Below are positions 30,479-41,842 of a stretch of 64,000 nucleotides of DNA, piece after piece. This DNA comes from Chlorokybus atmophyticus. Taxonomy: Eukaryota > Streptophyta > Chlorokybophyceae > Chlorokybales > Chlorokybaceae. The stretch is from NCBI GenBank assembly GCA_009103225.1, contig RHPI01001965.1, forward strand, positions 238,754 to 302,753, given 5' to 3'. The notes beneath the pieces are model-generated. The model made no database searches, had not been told where the DNA came from, and saw only the letters and a list, made by a program, of their open reading frames with translations. Position numbers and translations under genes: made by a program. Within the stretch, counting starts at the first letter, position 1. Each line of letters starts with the position of its first letter.

Positions 30479-31747
30479 CCACCTCCATCACCGTTGGTTC
30501 GTGGAACCTTCAAGGGTTGGGGGGGGCTGCCAGCCACCTTGGAGGCAGCAAAAGGGCAGCGTTGCTGCGTCGACTGCGAGCGTGGGGAGGCGGGGATAAC
30601 TCTTCATTTGCTTGCAAGAACTAAGCTTGGCTCGTCGCCGGAGGCACTGTGGCTGAGGCGTTTCTGGAGGGGCGGCTTGGTATGGTCGTCAGCCGAAGGC
30701 AGTCGCGGGGGCGTTGCCATCTTGTACCCCTCCCGCTGGCAGGAGCATGTTATTGATTCGGGGGAGTGCGTGCCGGCGCGTTGCTGCTGGCTGCGGGTGA
30801 GGTGGGACGGCTCTACCATCCCTATTGCATCAGCATACGCACCCAATACGGAAGCTGAAAGGGCCGCATTCTTCACCACCCTCTCGGCCTCATTGCCGGA
30901 AGCTTCATACTATATTCTCGGAGGCGACTGGAATTTTATCGAGGACGCGGCGGCTGATCGCTCGCACGCTGCAGCTGTCTCTGATGTTGCGCCGGCCTCC
31001 TTTGCACAGCTGGCGGCACAGCTTGATGTTGAGGACAATTTTCGGGCACTTCATCCAGAGACGGTCACCTTCATTCATGGAGCAACAGCAGGCGGGGACG
31101 GGAGAGGAGGGCTGCTCGCCTGGACAGGTCATATGTCAGCACGGAGCTTCGTACGCTCACGCTTCAATCCGAGGTGAGGCTAGGGGAGGTTTTATCCAAA
31201 AATCTCCTAGCCTTGGTCTCACTGCGTTCGCTTAGCTCTCAGCCTAAGGGCCCCGGGCGCTGGAAGTTCGACCCCACCTTACTAAGAGATGGTCAATTCT
31301 GCACGGACGTCGAGGAATTTTGGGAGCACAGATGAGCACTGGCGCCTGACTCTTTGGGGTTCGTGGACTGGTTTGAGGAGGGCCTGGCGACTCTATCCAC
31401 ATTGGCCAAGCAGCACATGACGCGCACGCGTGCTTCGCGTCAGCAGCAAGAGCAAGCGCTCCGCCAGCTGTTGGTGACAGCGGAGAGTTCACTTGCTGCA
31501 TCACCTGAGGACGACAAGTTGCAGGCTGACTGTGAGTGTCTACGAGAGCAGCTTGGAGATGTGGAGGCGGGGGCGATGGAAGGTGCATTTATCCGCTACA
31601 GCAGCAATTGGAGGCTGTTAGGCGAACGCATGAGCCGCTCGTTTTTCGCTAGAGGTAAAGCTGACAGAATGTCCCGCCCCTTGCTGGCGTTAGATTTCAC
31701 CACACAGCAGCACGATCCCCCCTCAGCACGCAATCACATCTGTAAGA
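30475..31747 (+). pseudogene. LINE ORF2, endonuclease part
   Basis: ATG at 30475 overlaps the ORF1 stop. 'ITVGSWNLQGLGG' is the first motif of an APE-type endonuclease. The frame breaks near 30590 and resumes with 'LARTKL' (family QETKL), 'GVAILYPSRW', 'ASAYAPNTEAER' and the catalytic 'LGGDWNFIEDAAADRS'. Another frame change near 31110 leads into the linker ('RLDRSYVSTELRTLTLQSEV', 'KGPGRWKFDPTLLRDGQF') with a stop at about 31333. The enzyme nicks target DNA to prime reverse transcription. Multiple breaks inactivate it. Confidence 0.87.
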
Positions 31748-31751
31748 GGCG

Positions 31752-34337
31752 GTGAGAAACTCTACAGCCAGCCTGTATTGTTCCTCGCTGATGGCAGCTT
31801 CAGCCAAGGCGGCCGCGCAGGAAGAGTGTGTGAGACACGCAACAACCATGCTGCTCCCCACGGACATCGCCAGCTTGGACGCCCCGGTCACGCAGGAGGA
31901 GTTGCTAGCTGCCTTGCGGTTGATGGATGCACACAAGAGCCCTGGCATAGATGGCTTCACGGCAGCGTTTTTGCTGCACATGTGGCCAGTGCTCGGGGCG
32001 GACTATGCTAGGTACTGCGTGTTGGTGCTGGAGCGGGGGCAAATGGGCAACACACAACGCACAGGTGTTATCACGCTCCTACACAAGAAGGGTGCTCTCG
32101 CTGATTTGAGAAACTGGCGCCCCATCACGCTACTCACGCTGCACTACAAAATCCTCGCCAAGGCTTTAGCTCTGAGGCTCTCCCCTCTGCTCCCGGAAGT
32201 CTTATCAGCGCAGCAGACAGGTTTCATCAAGCACAGGTGCATTCTGGACAACGTGCTTACCGCGTTTGACTCCATTCATTGGGCGGATGTCTCTCACCAA
32301 AAGCTCGCTCTCCTGCTTTTGAACTTTGAGAAGGCTTTTAATCGTTTGGATTGGTCCTTCTTGGACAAAGTCCTCTGCGCGTTAGGGTTCGGGCAAACCT
32401 TCTGAGGGTGGGTGCTTACTCTTAACGGTGGGGGCTCCAGCGCGGTCATAGTCAACGGCCACCTTACGGACGAGTTCTCTCTTCAACGCAGTGTTAGGCA
32501 AGGCTGTCCCATGGCTCCAGCCTTGTTCGTTATTGCCACTGAAGGTGCTATGCTCAAAGCAAACCCCTCATGTTGGGGGCTGGTGCTCCCTAGAGACGAC
32601 ACAGCTGTGCTACTCGAGGTCTCGCATCAGGCATTTTTGGCTTTTTCTGAAGTCATGCGCACCTATTGCTTGGCCTCCGACTCTCAGCTCAGCCTGCACA
32701 AGTCCATTGGTCTACTCTTAGGCTTGGCTCGGCTCGCCCCCTCCCAGCCCCGGACTGGGGGGTAAAATGGCTGCAGCCAGGGGAAGCCACCATGCTTTTT
32801 GGGATACCAATGGGGTTGTCCCTGCAACAGCCTCAGCTATTTGCAGCGGTCCTGGAGAAAATGCGCAAGCGGATGCACATGTGGGCGGGCCAGTACTTGT
32901 CTCTCATGGGCAAAGCATAAGTGGCTAACCAAGCCATTCTAGCTTGTTTATGGTATGTAGCTGCGGTAGCCTCTTCTTCGCGTGCAATCCTGCAGGATTT
33001 ACGCATGGAGTGCATCGGCTTTCTTTAGAGAGCACAACCCTCTTCAGGACCCCCTTCACTCACGGTGCGAAGCGAACGTGCAATGGCGGGTGCTGTGTCT
33101 CCCCAAGAGCGCAGAGGGCCCAGGAGTGCTCGACCCCTCTCTGCAATCACAGGCACTGCTTGCGAAGTGGGCGGCGAGGTTGGGTGATCCCTCTTGGGCA
33201 CCATGGAAAATCCTCGGCTACCAGAAGCTGGCTGTGTGGGCCTCGGATTCTAGAGACCCAGCGACACAGTGGCTGCCCCCAGCTGCAGCACTCCTCTCTT
33301 CTGACCTGCCAGTACACGGACGGGTTGCACACCATTGGCAGGCCATATTTAAGGCGTGGAAGGCTGTTGCTCCCACTCACCGCCCCTCCCCTTCTAACTA
33401 CGAGGAAGCTTTAAGGCAGCACATCTTCTTCACCGCACACATTCCCCTCCCGGACGGAAAGGTGTTGGGAGCGGGGAAGAGCAAGCAATGGTTCCGCCCG
33501 TGGGCAAGAGAAGGGTTCCACATGGTGTGCGACCTGTGGGACCCTCTCCTTAGGCGCCCCTACACGGCAGCAAAGCTTTACTATTGGGTCCCGCACTGCA
33601 CTCAGCTGCGACTGAACACTATCGGGGAGGCTATCCCGCACAGCTGGCTTGGCCTTCTATCTGCAGGTCCGAGCCTGCCAGCGGCAGGAGAATGATGGGC
33701 CGCACCTGCAATGGAAGGCGGCTTGTCCTCGGTGCTTATGGTGTCGTCCGTGTGTGCGGCACATTGTCATGGACTGCTTTTCCCCCTGGCAGGGCGGGAA
33801 CACAACTCACTGCTAGCAGGAGAGGAGGCGGGCCAGCTTTCTCTTCACGAGGCTCGTCGCGTTCAAGTGCTACCCCCCCCCCCCCCCCCCCCCNCCGTTC
33901 TCGCCAGCCTGGCAGGAGCTGCCACCGGTGTTCGTTACCAAGGGTGGTTTGTAGTGGGTGGAGCGGCTATTGCAGACGTGCACTGCGACCCCATGGCTGC
34001 AGGCTAGTCTGCGGAGCCAGGCTTTTATCCAGCTGCGCCCACGCTGTGGGATTACTCCGCTCGGGTGGGTTACTGCCTGCTGTCCCTTAAGTCAGCACAC
34101 TTGGCGCCAGGCCCTCAGCGATGGGGCATGTTGGATTCGGCGCTACCTTGGCCGCAAATCTGGAGAGGCATACACTCCTCGCCGTTTCCGGGTAAACGTA
34201 GAACGCTCATGTGGCTTGTTGCTCATAGCGCACTCTTCACTGGAGAACGGCTGCAGTACCTCGGAGCGGATGCGGAGTGCCTGACCTGCCATTACGCTCC
34301 TGTCGAGACCACGTGTGTACTTTGGAAAAATAAGTAA
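31752..34337 (+). pseudogene. LINE ORF2, reverse transcriptase and zf-RVT tail
   Basis: RT blocks in order: KSPGIDGFTAAF, NWRPITLLTLHYKILAKALA, QQTGFIKHRCILDNV, motif A as LLNFEKAFNRLDW (32300s; the catalytic Asp is Asn at 32322-32324), SVRQGCPMAPALF, and motif C as PRDDTAVLL where YADDT is expected (32589-32603). A stop after 'GFGQTF' and others follow. Later frames give the thumb/linker ('VQWRVLCLPKSAEGPGVLD', 'LAKWAARLGD') and, beyond the C-run, the zinc region 'WRGIHSSPFPGKRRTLMW' and 'CLTCHYAPVETTCVLW', cut before its last ligands. No activity is expected. Confidence 0.88.
33873..33894. other. C run and single-base gap inside the LINE
   Basis: Twenty-one C followed by an N. As with 5544-5638, the assembly breaks at a C homopolymer; the LINE frame on both sides suggests little real sequence is missing. 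Confidence 0.75.
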
Positions 34338-34385
34338 ATTCTACGAAGAGCTGGTGAGTAATAATCCGCTTTGAGTTAATGAACC

Positions 34386-35215
34386 TCTCATATCTTAGCT
34401 ACCTTGCTGACCACTTTGCTGTACCATTGCCTTCGCGGGAACAGCACAATTGGATGTCGAGTACAAAGCACTTACAGCAGAGCACGTAGCTACGCATATT
34501 CCGCTTCCGCCACTCAACGCATGCGGCCATTCGCTGAGGGGATTTTGCATGAAATGTTCACAGGATTCAACCATAACTCTGCTCGGCACCTTGCAATGCT
34601 GGGCTAGTGGCTGATCAAAGACAACGCTGCGCAAGCAGCGGGGGGTGACGATAAGTTCAAACAAGTGAAATGGTGGGTGTCTAATTCAATGGCCAATGCT
34701 GTGATACTTAAGTTGTGACATGTGTGAGCATCGATGAGGATCAGTAACAGGAGGTATCATAACCCGCATATCTGTTTTGTAGTGAATGGCTACGTAGAGG
34801 CATTGGAAGAAATGGCAGACGAGCAGAAGTGGCAGCAGCTGCACGACGAGTTGCAGAATGTGGATCTCCCAGCTAACGCTGCAGTCATGGAAGTGGATGC
34901 TGAAGCTGCTGTAGAGCCTCCTATAGATGAGCACAAGAATGAAGGAGACAACATCAAGCAAGAGAGACTTCAGATGCGGAGGAGGACGATGATGCTGCCG
35001 CAGAGGCTCAGCAAGCTGAAGAGACTTTACGATGTCGGCTGGCGCAGCTGATGGACACTTTCTTAGACCTCAACTATATGAGCGGCGATGAAGGCGAGCC
35101 CTCGCCTGATAAAGCGAAGCCCATTAGCAGCAGTGGCAACGTGGTGGACCTGATAGCCAACAGCCCCAAGGAGGCTAATATGCTTGATTGTGACGGCGCT
35201 CGTCCTTGTCACCTG
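34386..35215 (+). pseudogene. Decayed reading frame after the LINE, unidentified
   Basis: Coding-like sequence resumes right after the LINE's target duplication: 'MRPFAEGILHEMFTGFNHNS', then after stops 'ALEEMADEQKWQQLHDELQN' and 'VMEVDAEAAVEPPIDEHKNE'. A frameshift is followed by an acidic 'ETSDAEEDDDAAAEAQQAEE', 'QLMDTFLDLNYMSGDEGEPS' and a stop at 35215. The acidic C-terminus and Ala/Glu bias look like a real protein tail. Frame is preserved across the LINE (removed length divisible by three), so it may belong with 26943-27449. No family is recognised. Confidence 0.35.
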
Positions 35216-37825
35216 TGAGTTGGTCCAATCAACAACCCTCTCACCAAGACACGGTATTCACACCGGAACCTTGCCCCCTCTGCCAAGCACACGCGCGCCC
35301 CGCCACTCGCGTACGCACGCGCATGCGCTCTAAGTTACACACCAACTTGTGTAGCGCCTTCGATCGTCACACAAGCAAGCACACACCAGTGGACACACGC
35401 TAGCAACCCTGCTAACCACCACCAAGCTTGCACACCAAAAACTAGGGAGCTAAAGGTTATATTGCAAATTGGAAAATGTCACTTTTATACCTACCAGTCT
35501 GCACATGCTACAGTCTAGACGATTCTAGCGCTAGACGGAAATAGAAGCTAAGATATTCTTGCAGAATCTTGTTGTACACTTTTAGACCTTTTCGACGCAC
35601 AAAAGAGTTCCTCATTTGATGCTCATATGGTCAAGTTAGACTACTTGGCGCCAGGCTCCCAGAAATCGGTCGAGCCCTTCTTGACTGGCCCTCCGTTTTC
35701 GGGCGTCTTCCAAACTGCCCTGGGCCGGTCGATATCTGCGGCAGACTCGCAACTCGCCGATATCAGCCACAAGTCATGAAGAACATGATATCTTACAAAT
35801 AAGGCCTAAAATGGCCATGAAAATCACGAAATTTGGCCTTGACTGTTACATCGATGGACAAAAAGAAGAGGATCAGAAGGAGTCAGATGTGGCCTCAGGG
35901 AGCCGCTTACATCTTGTGCAAGGCTGTTCTGTTCTTGACTATGATATCCCTGTAGACTTTGATAGCATGCACCCCAAGTGCGGCGCAGCAGGGTGTGCCA
36001 AGTGTTCGCACGCGGAGTGCATCACACGCTTCATAGGGCTCATAGGGAAAGAGGTCCAGCAGAGCCCTATACACGGACCACCACCCCGATGTGTCTGAAG
36101 AGTGGAAACAGGCAACGGCAGACCAAGGAAAGACAACCCAGACACGCAACATTCGAGACCGCAGTGTCTGCCAAGATGTTGAAGGCTGCAAGCAGTGCTG
36201 GCCTTAGGAATCACAACAGGAATTGGTGCCGAGCTTTGCAGACTTGGATGTGGCTGGGTCTGCAAGCCAACTCTCCATCCCAAGTGCAAGCCAAGTCTTC
36301 GGCACTGCCTCGCCACCTTGAAGGCTCAACGTAAATAGAGTTCTACTACTTTGCTGCTGTCAGCACGTCCGATAACTGTTGCTCCCAAGGATAAACTTGT
36401 ACAGTAGGACATATAGTGGGCTTATTAACATTGTGTATGCTGTGTATGTTGCCCTTGCGTGTATAGAAGTTATCTGTACATCAAGATCTTCATATGTGTT
36501 AAGACGTGCATCTTATAAATGACAAGATCATTGCCATAGCTTAGTAAATTCGACATGCTCTGAATTTGCCCTGATGTACTTGAGAGATTACACGCTTGGA
36601 GGTGCTGCTCAAGTCATCGATATCGTGTCATATCGTGGTTGGACGTAAACAGCGTCCCAACTGCAAGTAGCTTGCACATAGTGCCAATTAACATTAGACG
36701 CAAACGGTATCCCAATTGCAAGTAGCTTGCACATTATGCCAATTACAATAGTATATCTTGGAAACGACAAATTGCAAGTGATAACATTAAAAGTAAGCAT
36801 GACGTTGCACCAAAAGTGTCCCCCCGGATCTTGCTACACACCTAAGAAGATGGACAAGTTTGACGCTCTATGTCAATGGCAGCGCAAAAGCACCTTATTT
36901 TCAAGCCTCGTGTACATGGGCTGGAGGCGTTGAGAGACAAGGAGTACGACTTAATGGTGAGAACAGCCACTCGGTTTGCCAATCAGCAACATAACATTAC
37001 TAAGACTTGCAAGATATCTACGGATGAAAGTTTGTTCTCTTTCGCTAAAGGAGCAAAGCCCGTGTCCCTTATGCTAAGGGCAAGCTTTAGGTTATGGCTC
37101 ATGTGACCTTGATGAGCAACAACGAAAAGAGACCGTCGGCAGACACGTTGGGCATCTCCGCGGATATCAAGAACAAGGGGTGACTGTTGACAATGACTTC
37201 TTAAAACACATATGTGTAAAAAAGCATGTGCTTCTCAATACGCCAGGTGATTAATCGGCTGCTTGCCTTAAGCACAATACTATGTGCAAAAGGAATGATG
37301 CATATGACACTTGTGCATGTGTGATTGTGCCCAGATTCCATGGTCCCTGGCCACACACTACTCAAATGGTATGCAAGTGGTTACCAATGTCATCAAGGGG
37401 AGTAACGTTTCTCGGCCAATTGGGATCATGTACCGCCAGTTCTTCACCGTGTATGTGTTTGTCAGATCCGGAGCTGACATGATTGCTTAATGGTACGGTT
37501 ATCAAGGCACCTGCAGTTATTATATATAACTCATGTACTCCGACAACGGAATATTTTATGAGCAAGGCCATGGTGCATAGGCTAAATGCCCTCTTCATCA
37601 TCACAATCAACTTGTTGTATCATTGGATGAGCATGAAGTCCCAAAGCGTGAGTCAGTTACGAATTATGACCGCGCATACCAGGCTACCATGCTAAGCTTT
37701 GCTTTTTGGTTATCCCAGTGAACAAACCCGATGTGGATGTTAGTGTTGGTGCTAAGTGGGAGAGGATTGTTGGCCTACGTACAGATGCTAATACTAAACA
37801 GTGCTATATACGCAAAGGTCTAGCA
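35216..37825. other. Non-coding or heavily decayed DNA
   Basis: Short frames only. 35811-36098 (+) includes a Cys-rich CGAAGCAKCSHAEC, and 36800-37110 (+) reads LMVRTATRFANQQHN then 'KISTDESLFSFAKGAKPVSL', which faintly resembles the DES block of piggyBac-type transposases, but lesions are too many to be sure. A ~50-bp segment (AACGGTATCCCAA … GCTTGCACAT) is duplicated near 36650 and 36705. Confidence 0.4.
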
Positions 37826-38490
37826 TCATGCGTGGTTGGTGTCCAATCCGCACAATTCTGTATATGCTTGCACCACAGCTAAGGTGGAGGCATGCTCAGG
37901 CTTAAAGAATGCACCAAACAGGAAGTCATCAATGCACGTTATGCTATAAATGCCTTGCACACAGCAACGGCGCACTAGCTGCTTCGTCACCTTGATTAAC
38001 ACAAAAAACGCTGTGCAACCCAGATGGCAACGAGCAGAGGTTGTGCACTTTGCCTGCAAATGAGAATCCCCGCAATCAGCATCAACAGGCGGGGTGAATG
38101 TTCACATGGTATCCGGACTTTACGTCCGTGGAGAACCCATAGATAGGTTGCAACAAGTCTAGAATGCTGCGCATATCATTATACTTGAATGATGTGTTCA
38201 AAAAGTAGGTAATATAGCGCAGGTCCATACTAAGGCGTAGCTTGCGACCCTCAACAATCACATTAAGGGGTTACGGCAAGTAGGTGCACCACGAGGGGGG
38301 GTGTCACGCATTCTTGTGCGGCCCCACCATGAACCAAGTTGGCAATGGCATTTGCAGTAATCTCCGCAAACTCGTGTATACCCTTATGGTTGGTAAATGC
38401 CCATTTATGGGGTGGATCTTGAGCGTAGGGTAGCTTGTACCCAAACTCCACCCATGGCAGGACTATGGTAGACTCACAGAATTGCATGCT
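37826..38490 (-). pseudogene. Second DIRS reverse-transcriptase fragment
   Basis: Minus-strand remains of the same family as 20749-21725: 'STIVLPWVEFGYKLPYA', 'PHKWAFTNHKGIHEFAEITA', 'NLVHGGAAQECVTPPLVV', later 'VTKQLVRRCCVQGIYSITCI' with the catalytic box as CIDD. Several frameshifts separate the pieces. It is truncated before RNase H. Confidence 0.85.
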
Positions 38491-40480
38491 AGCACATGGA
38501 TAAATAATACTTTATAGGCCCCTATTAAGTATTCCCATTGGGGTGCTATTAGCCTAGCATCTGCGAGAGGAGCTTGCAATAATAACCTACGCATCAACTA
38601 CTAGCCAGGCACATGACACGTAGGTGGTAAACTTTTAATGCGATACGCATGATGCCCATGAACAATTACAACTTAGCTCATATAACTATTTCTAATGGCT
38701 CCGATACCAAATATTGCAGCCTATAGAACAACACATCTTATGTATAGCGATTATGGACTTATTTGTAAACACGTGATTGTACACCCCCTAACCACCATTC
38801 ATTTATTAAAAATTATAATGTACGTATGGGTTATTGTTGCTTAACTTTGGTGCAACATTCAATAGGATCAAAGGCAATCACCTCCCCTTGCCGGGCCCCA
38901 CGCGCTCGCGAGTAGCTGCCCCCTTAAAGATTAAATGAACTTAAGATTGCTAAAAACTTTCTCGGTAAAGATCTTTCGGTGAATCACTTTTTGCCCACTT
39001 AACTTATGTAAATTGTTTAATCATTTAAGTGCTTGGATTACCATGATCTTCAATCATTGAAATGGGTACGATACTTAACAACTAAGCAACGTCTAAGATC
39101 TTCGTGCGGCGTTGGGAAACGGCGCGCGGTGTGCAATGCGTATACATGCGGAGGATAATAGGCTAAGGACTTGGCCAGTTTTGTTGCAAATGTCGCGTCG
39201 CGGCCGTAAATTCGTTTCTTCATTATGAGCTGAATTTAATCTATTAGTTAACGTTTATGTCAATTCACTTTATTCTACGCAACATGTAACGAGTGCTACC
39301 TCTATAGGGTTCCTCGCCCTTATCCAATATTGGATAAGGGTGCCAACGGATATATGCAGTCAATTAAGCGGTATTAGGGCCGTTGACCTAGTGTTAAGGC
39401 CCTGATGTAGTGTTACTTATCTATAGCTGAAATATCGACACAAGACATGAGTCTGTGTCGATATCAACTGTAGGCGGCACTGCTAACGCCGCCGCCGCCA
39501 TAACCAGAGGATTCTTATGTTCCGGAGTTGCTTGGCGGCGGCGGTGTGGTCGGCGTCGCTGGTGGCGGTGTTGGGGTAGGGGATTAAAGGGCGGAGGTAG
39601 CACCCCCTCTCCTTATACAACCCCTACCTTCGCTGACAAACTTGCCACAAACCAAGCTTGATTCACAATTAAGCTAAAGCCCCCCCCCCTTNNNNNNNNN
39701 NNNNNNNNNNNNNNNNNNNNNNNNNNNNNNNNNNNNNNNNNNNNNNNNNNNNNNNNNNNNNNNNNNNNNNNNNNNNNNNNNNNNNNNNNNNNNNNNNNNN
39801 NNNNNNNNNNNNNNNNNNNNNNNNNNNNNNNNNNNNNNNNNNNNNNNNNNNNNNNNNNNNNNNNNNNNNNNNNNNNNNNNNNNNNNNNNNNNNNNNNNNN
39901 NNNNNNNNNNNNNNNCCCCCCTCCAATAAAAACTTATCGATTCATAGCTTCAATATAAGTTAATGAACTATGTAATTCACTCTTGTAATAATTCAGCTGG
40001 TTCTCTTTTCCTTGGGTGAACTACTGTCGTGAATTATATGTTCATTCATTTATGATTAACCGTGATCCAACTTTAATGCATGGTTTGAGTTGAGATTCAG
40101 TGAATTATTCACAATTTGTATCATGTATATATATATATAGTTGTGCCACGGGTTGTTCATGTAATCAGAATTATTGGGCACTTTACGAACAAAAACCCCT
40201 TCTGCTTGGCGGCAGCCATGCATTCCATTGCAGATGCATTTGAATGCGTAGTGTCGCGGGGTTTGACGAAAAACAAAGCATACATGTTTTCGGCGCTTGT
40301 GTGTGTGACGTGTGACGAACAATTTGGGGCACTAGTGTGTGTGTGTGTGTGTATGTGTGTACATAAACTTGCATAGAAACTTATGACTCCCGGACTTGGC
40401 ATACACGGTGTTCAATGGCTCATGAAAGTTTTAATCGCGTGCGCTGATTCGTCATCACATAATGTAAGTAGGAATAATTG
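38491..40480. other. AT-rich non-coding DNA with a 224-base gap
   Basis: No gene is visible. N run at 39692-39915 flanked on both sides by C tracts (39680-39689 and 39916-39921). GCC/GGC trinucleotide clusters at 39487-39570, an AT run near 40127-40139 and a GT run at about 40338-40362. Confidence 0.6.
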
Positions 40481-40489
40481 AACGCTATC

Positions 40490-40770
40490 AAGAGTATCAA
40501 CCGATCTCAAGATTGTCAATAATCACATTATCAACGGCTTGTATTCTTACACATAGCCAGAATGGTATTTAAACATACGAGTATCAACCCATCTTTCGAT
40601 TGTTAATAATTACATTATCAACACCTTTCAATATCACACATGGCCACAATAGTGTTCAAGCGGTTACCGTTGCAATAACAAATACGGCTTACATGGCCAT
40701 AATAGTGTTCAGGCGGTTACCGTTGCAATAACAAATACGGCTTACATGGCTATAGCTTACCTTTATGCTA
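40490..40770. repeat. Tandem repeats of 53 bp and ~88 bp
   Basis: Two copies of a 53-bp unit (ACATGGCC.TAATAGTGTTC …) start at 40638 and 40691, with the beginning of a third at 40744. Upstream, two diverged ~88-bp units begin GAGTATCAACC near 40491 and 40579. Confidence 0.8.
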
Positions 40771-41842
40771 GCAAATGTGGATACGTAATGTAGCACTGCG
40801 TTAAGGCCCTTAACGGACGATCCATGAGACATGAACAATTTACAAAAGCATGCCACTTTAATATTTACTTATTGCTGGAATAGATTTTGGCTTGACAAGC
40901 GGAACTCTCATTGCGCGTTTACATATTTTAAGAATAGGGTACCACTCAAGTGAAATTTTACTCGCCCTTTACGCGTCAAAGAGATGCTTGCATCCACAAT
41001 TCAAACGAGGTTGATAAACGAATTACAGCAAATATTAACCCCCCTCTCCGCCCCTCCCACACACACGTGAGCATGCACATGTGTATATATGTGGTTAATA
41101 AGGCCCCATGTGTCAGCTGGCACACGGCGGTTTACTTATTGAATTATTATGATCATAGCGAAGTGTGAAACAGCAGGTACAGGTTGAGGTTGCTGTAGGC
41201 CAGGAGACAAGATCATCGTGCCAACAGACATGCACACCACCAACTTGCGAAACAACACTGCACTTGTGCATGTGTGATTAATACAATAACAAGTCAATGT
41301 ATCATAAACCACTCGATTCCATGCAAAGATCTTGACATCAAATGCACATTATTAATATGTCAACTATGTAATGCCGCGAAATCTTCGTTGATCGGAACTG
41401 TAGTTGCGCACTTTATGATGTCTTTATCAGATATTCACCGACCATCCTTATACATTATTCATGATAGTATATAATATCATTGAGCATGCTCAAATGCATA
41501 GGTATGCGGGGTTGAGAGCAAACAATACCAACTTTTGGGTTGGTGCAACATGTAATTCCGCGGCACTATAGACTGTCACATCAACCCCACGCAAATCGTC
41601 GCGAATTCAATGTACATCCACGTGTGGATACACAGATTACCGAGAAAAGTACACCTTGCATTACCGAGAGAAGCACACATGGCTTGAGCCTTGAGCACGG
41701 GTTGCTAGCTCGTGCGCAGCAAGCCAAGCGAAGACCTTATGCTGTCCAATCCAACCCATTTTGCCATGCAAGGCAGGGGAGTTGAAGCTGATGGCGACCG
41801 CAGCCCAGTCTTGTTCACTCTTGTGGCCGGCGTCTGAGGGTG
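40771..41842. other. Intergenic, nothing recognised
   Basis: AT-rich sequence upstream of the first host gene; no repeat or gene could be supported. Confidence 0.55.

Larger units (their letters stand above)
27456..34372 (+). mobile_element. Non-LTR (LINE) retrotransposon, two ORFs, inactive
   Basis: A 6.9 kb insertion bounded by a 13-bp direct repeat GAGTTAATGAACC (27443-27455 and 34373-34385). It has a GC-rich leader with GGC repeats, ORF1 with a zinc knuckle (27777-30478), ORF2 with AP endonuclease, reverse transcriptase and a C-terminal zf-RVT region (30475-about 34337), and no poly(A) tail. ORF2 starts inside the ORF1 stop (ATGA). Several stops and frameshifts and a C-run with an N (33873-33894) interrupt it. 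GC content is visibly higher than in the flanks. Confidence 0.9.

Noticed and set aside
35811-36340. Cys-rich frame CGAAGCAKCSHAEC as a zinc finger gene
   Set aside because: Single short motif, no family context, surrounding frames broken.
36800-37110. piggyBac-like transposase relic (ISTDES block)
   Set aside because: One weak block only; the required DDD triad and Cys-rich tail are not visible.
39669-39926. ORF made mostly of unknown residues
   Set aside because: It spans the N gap and has no real sequence.
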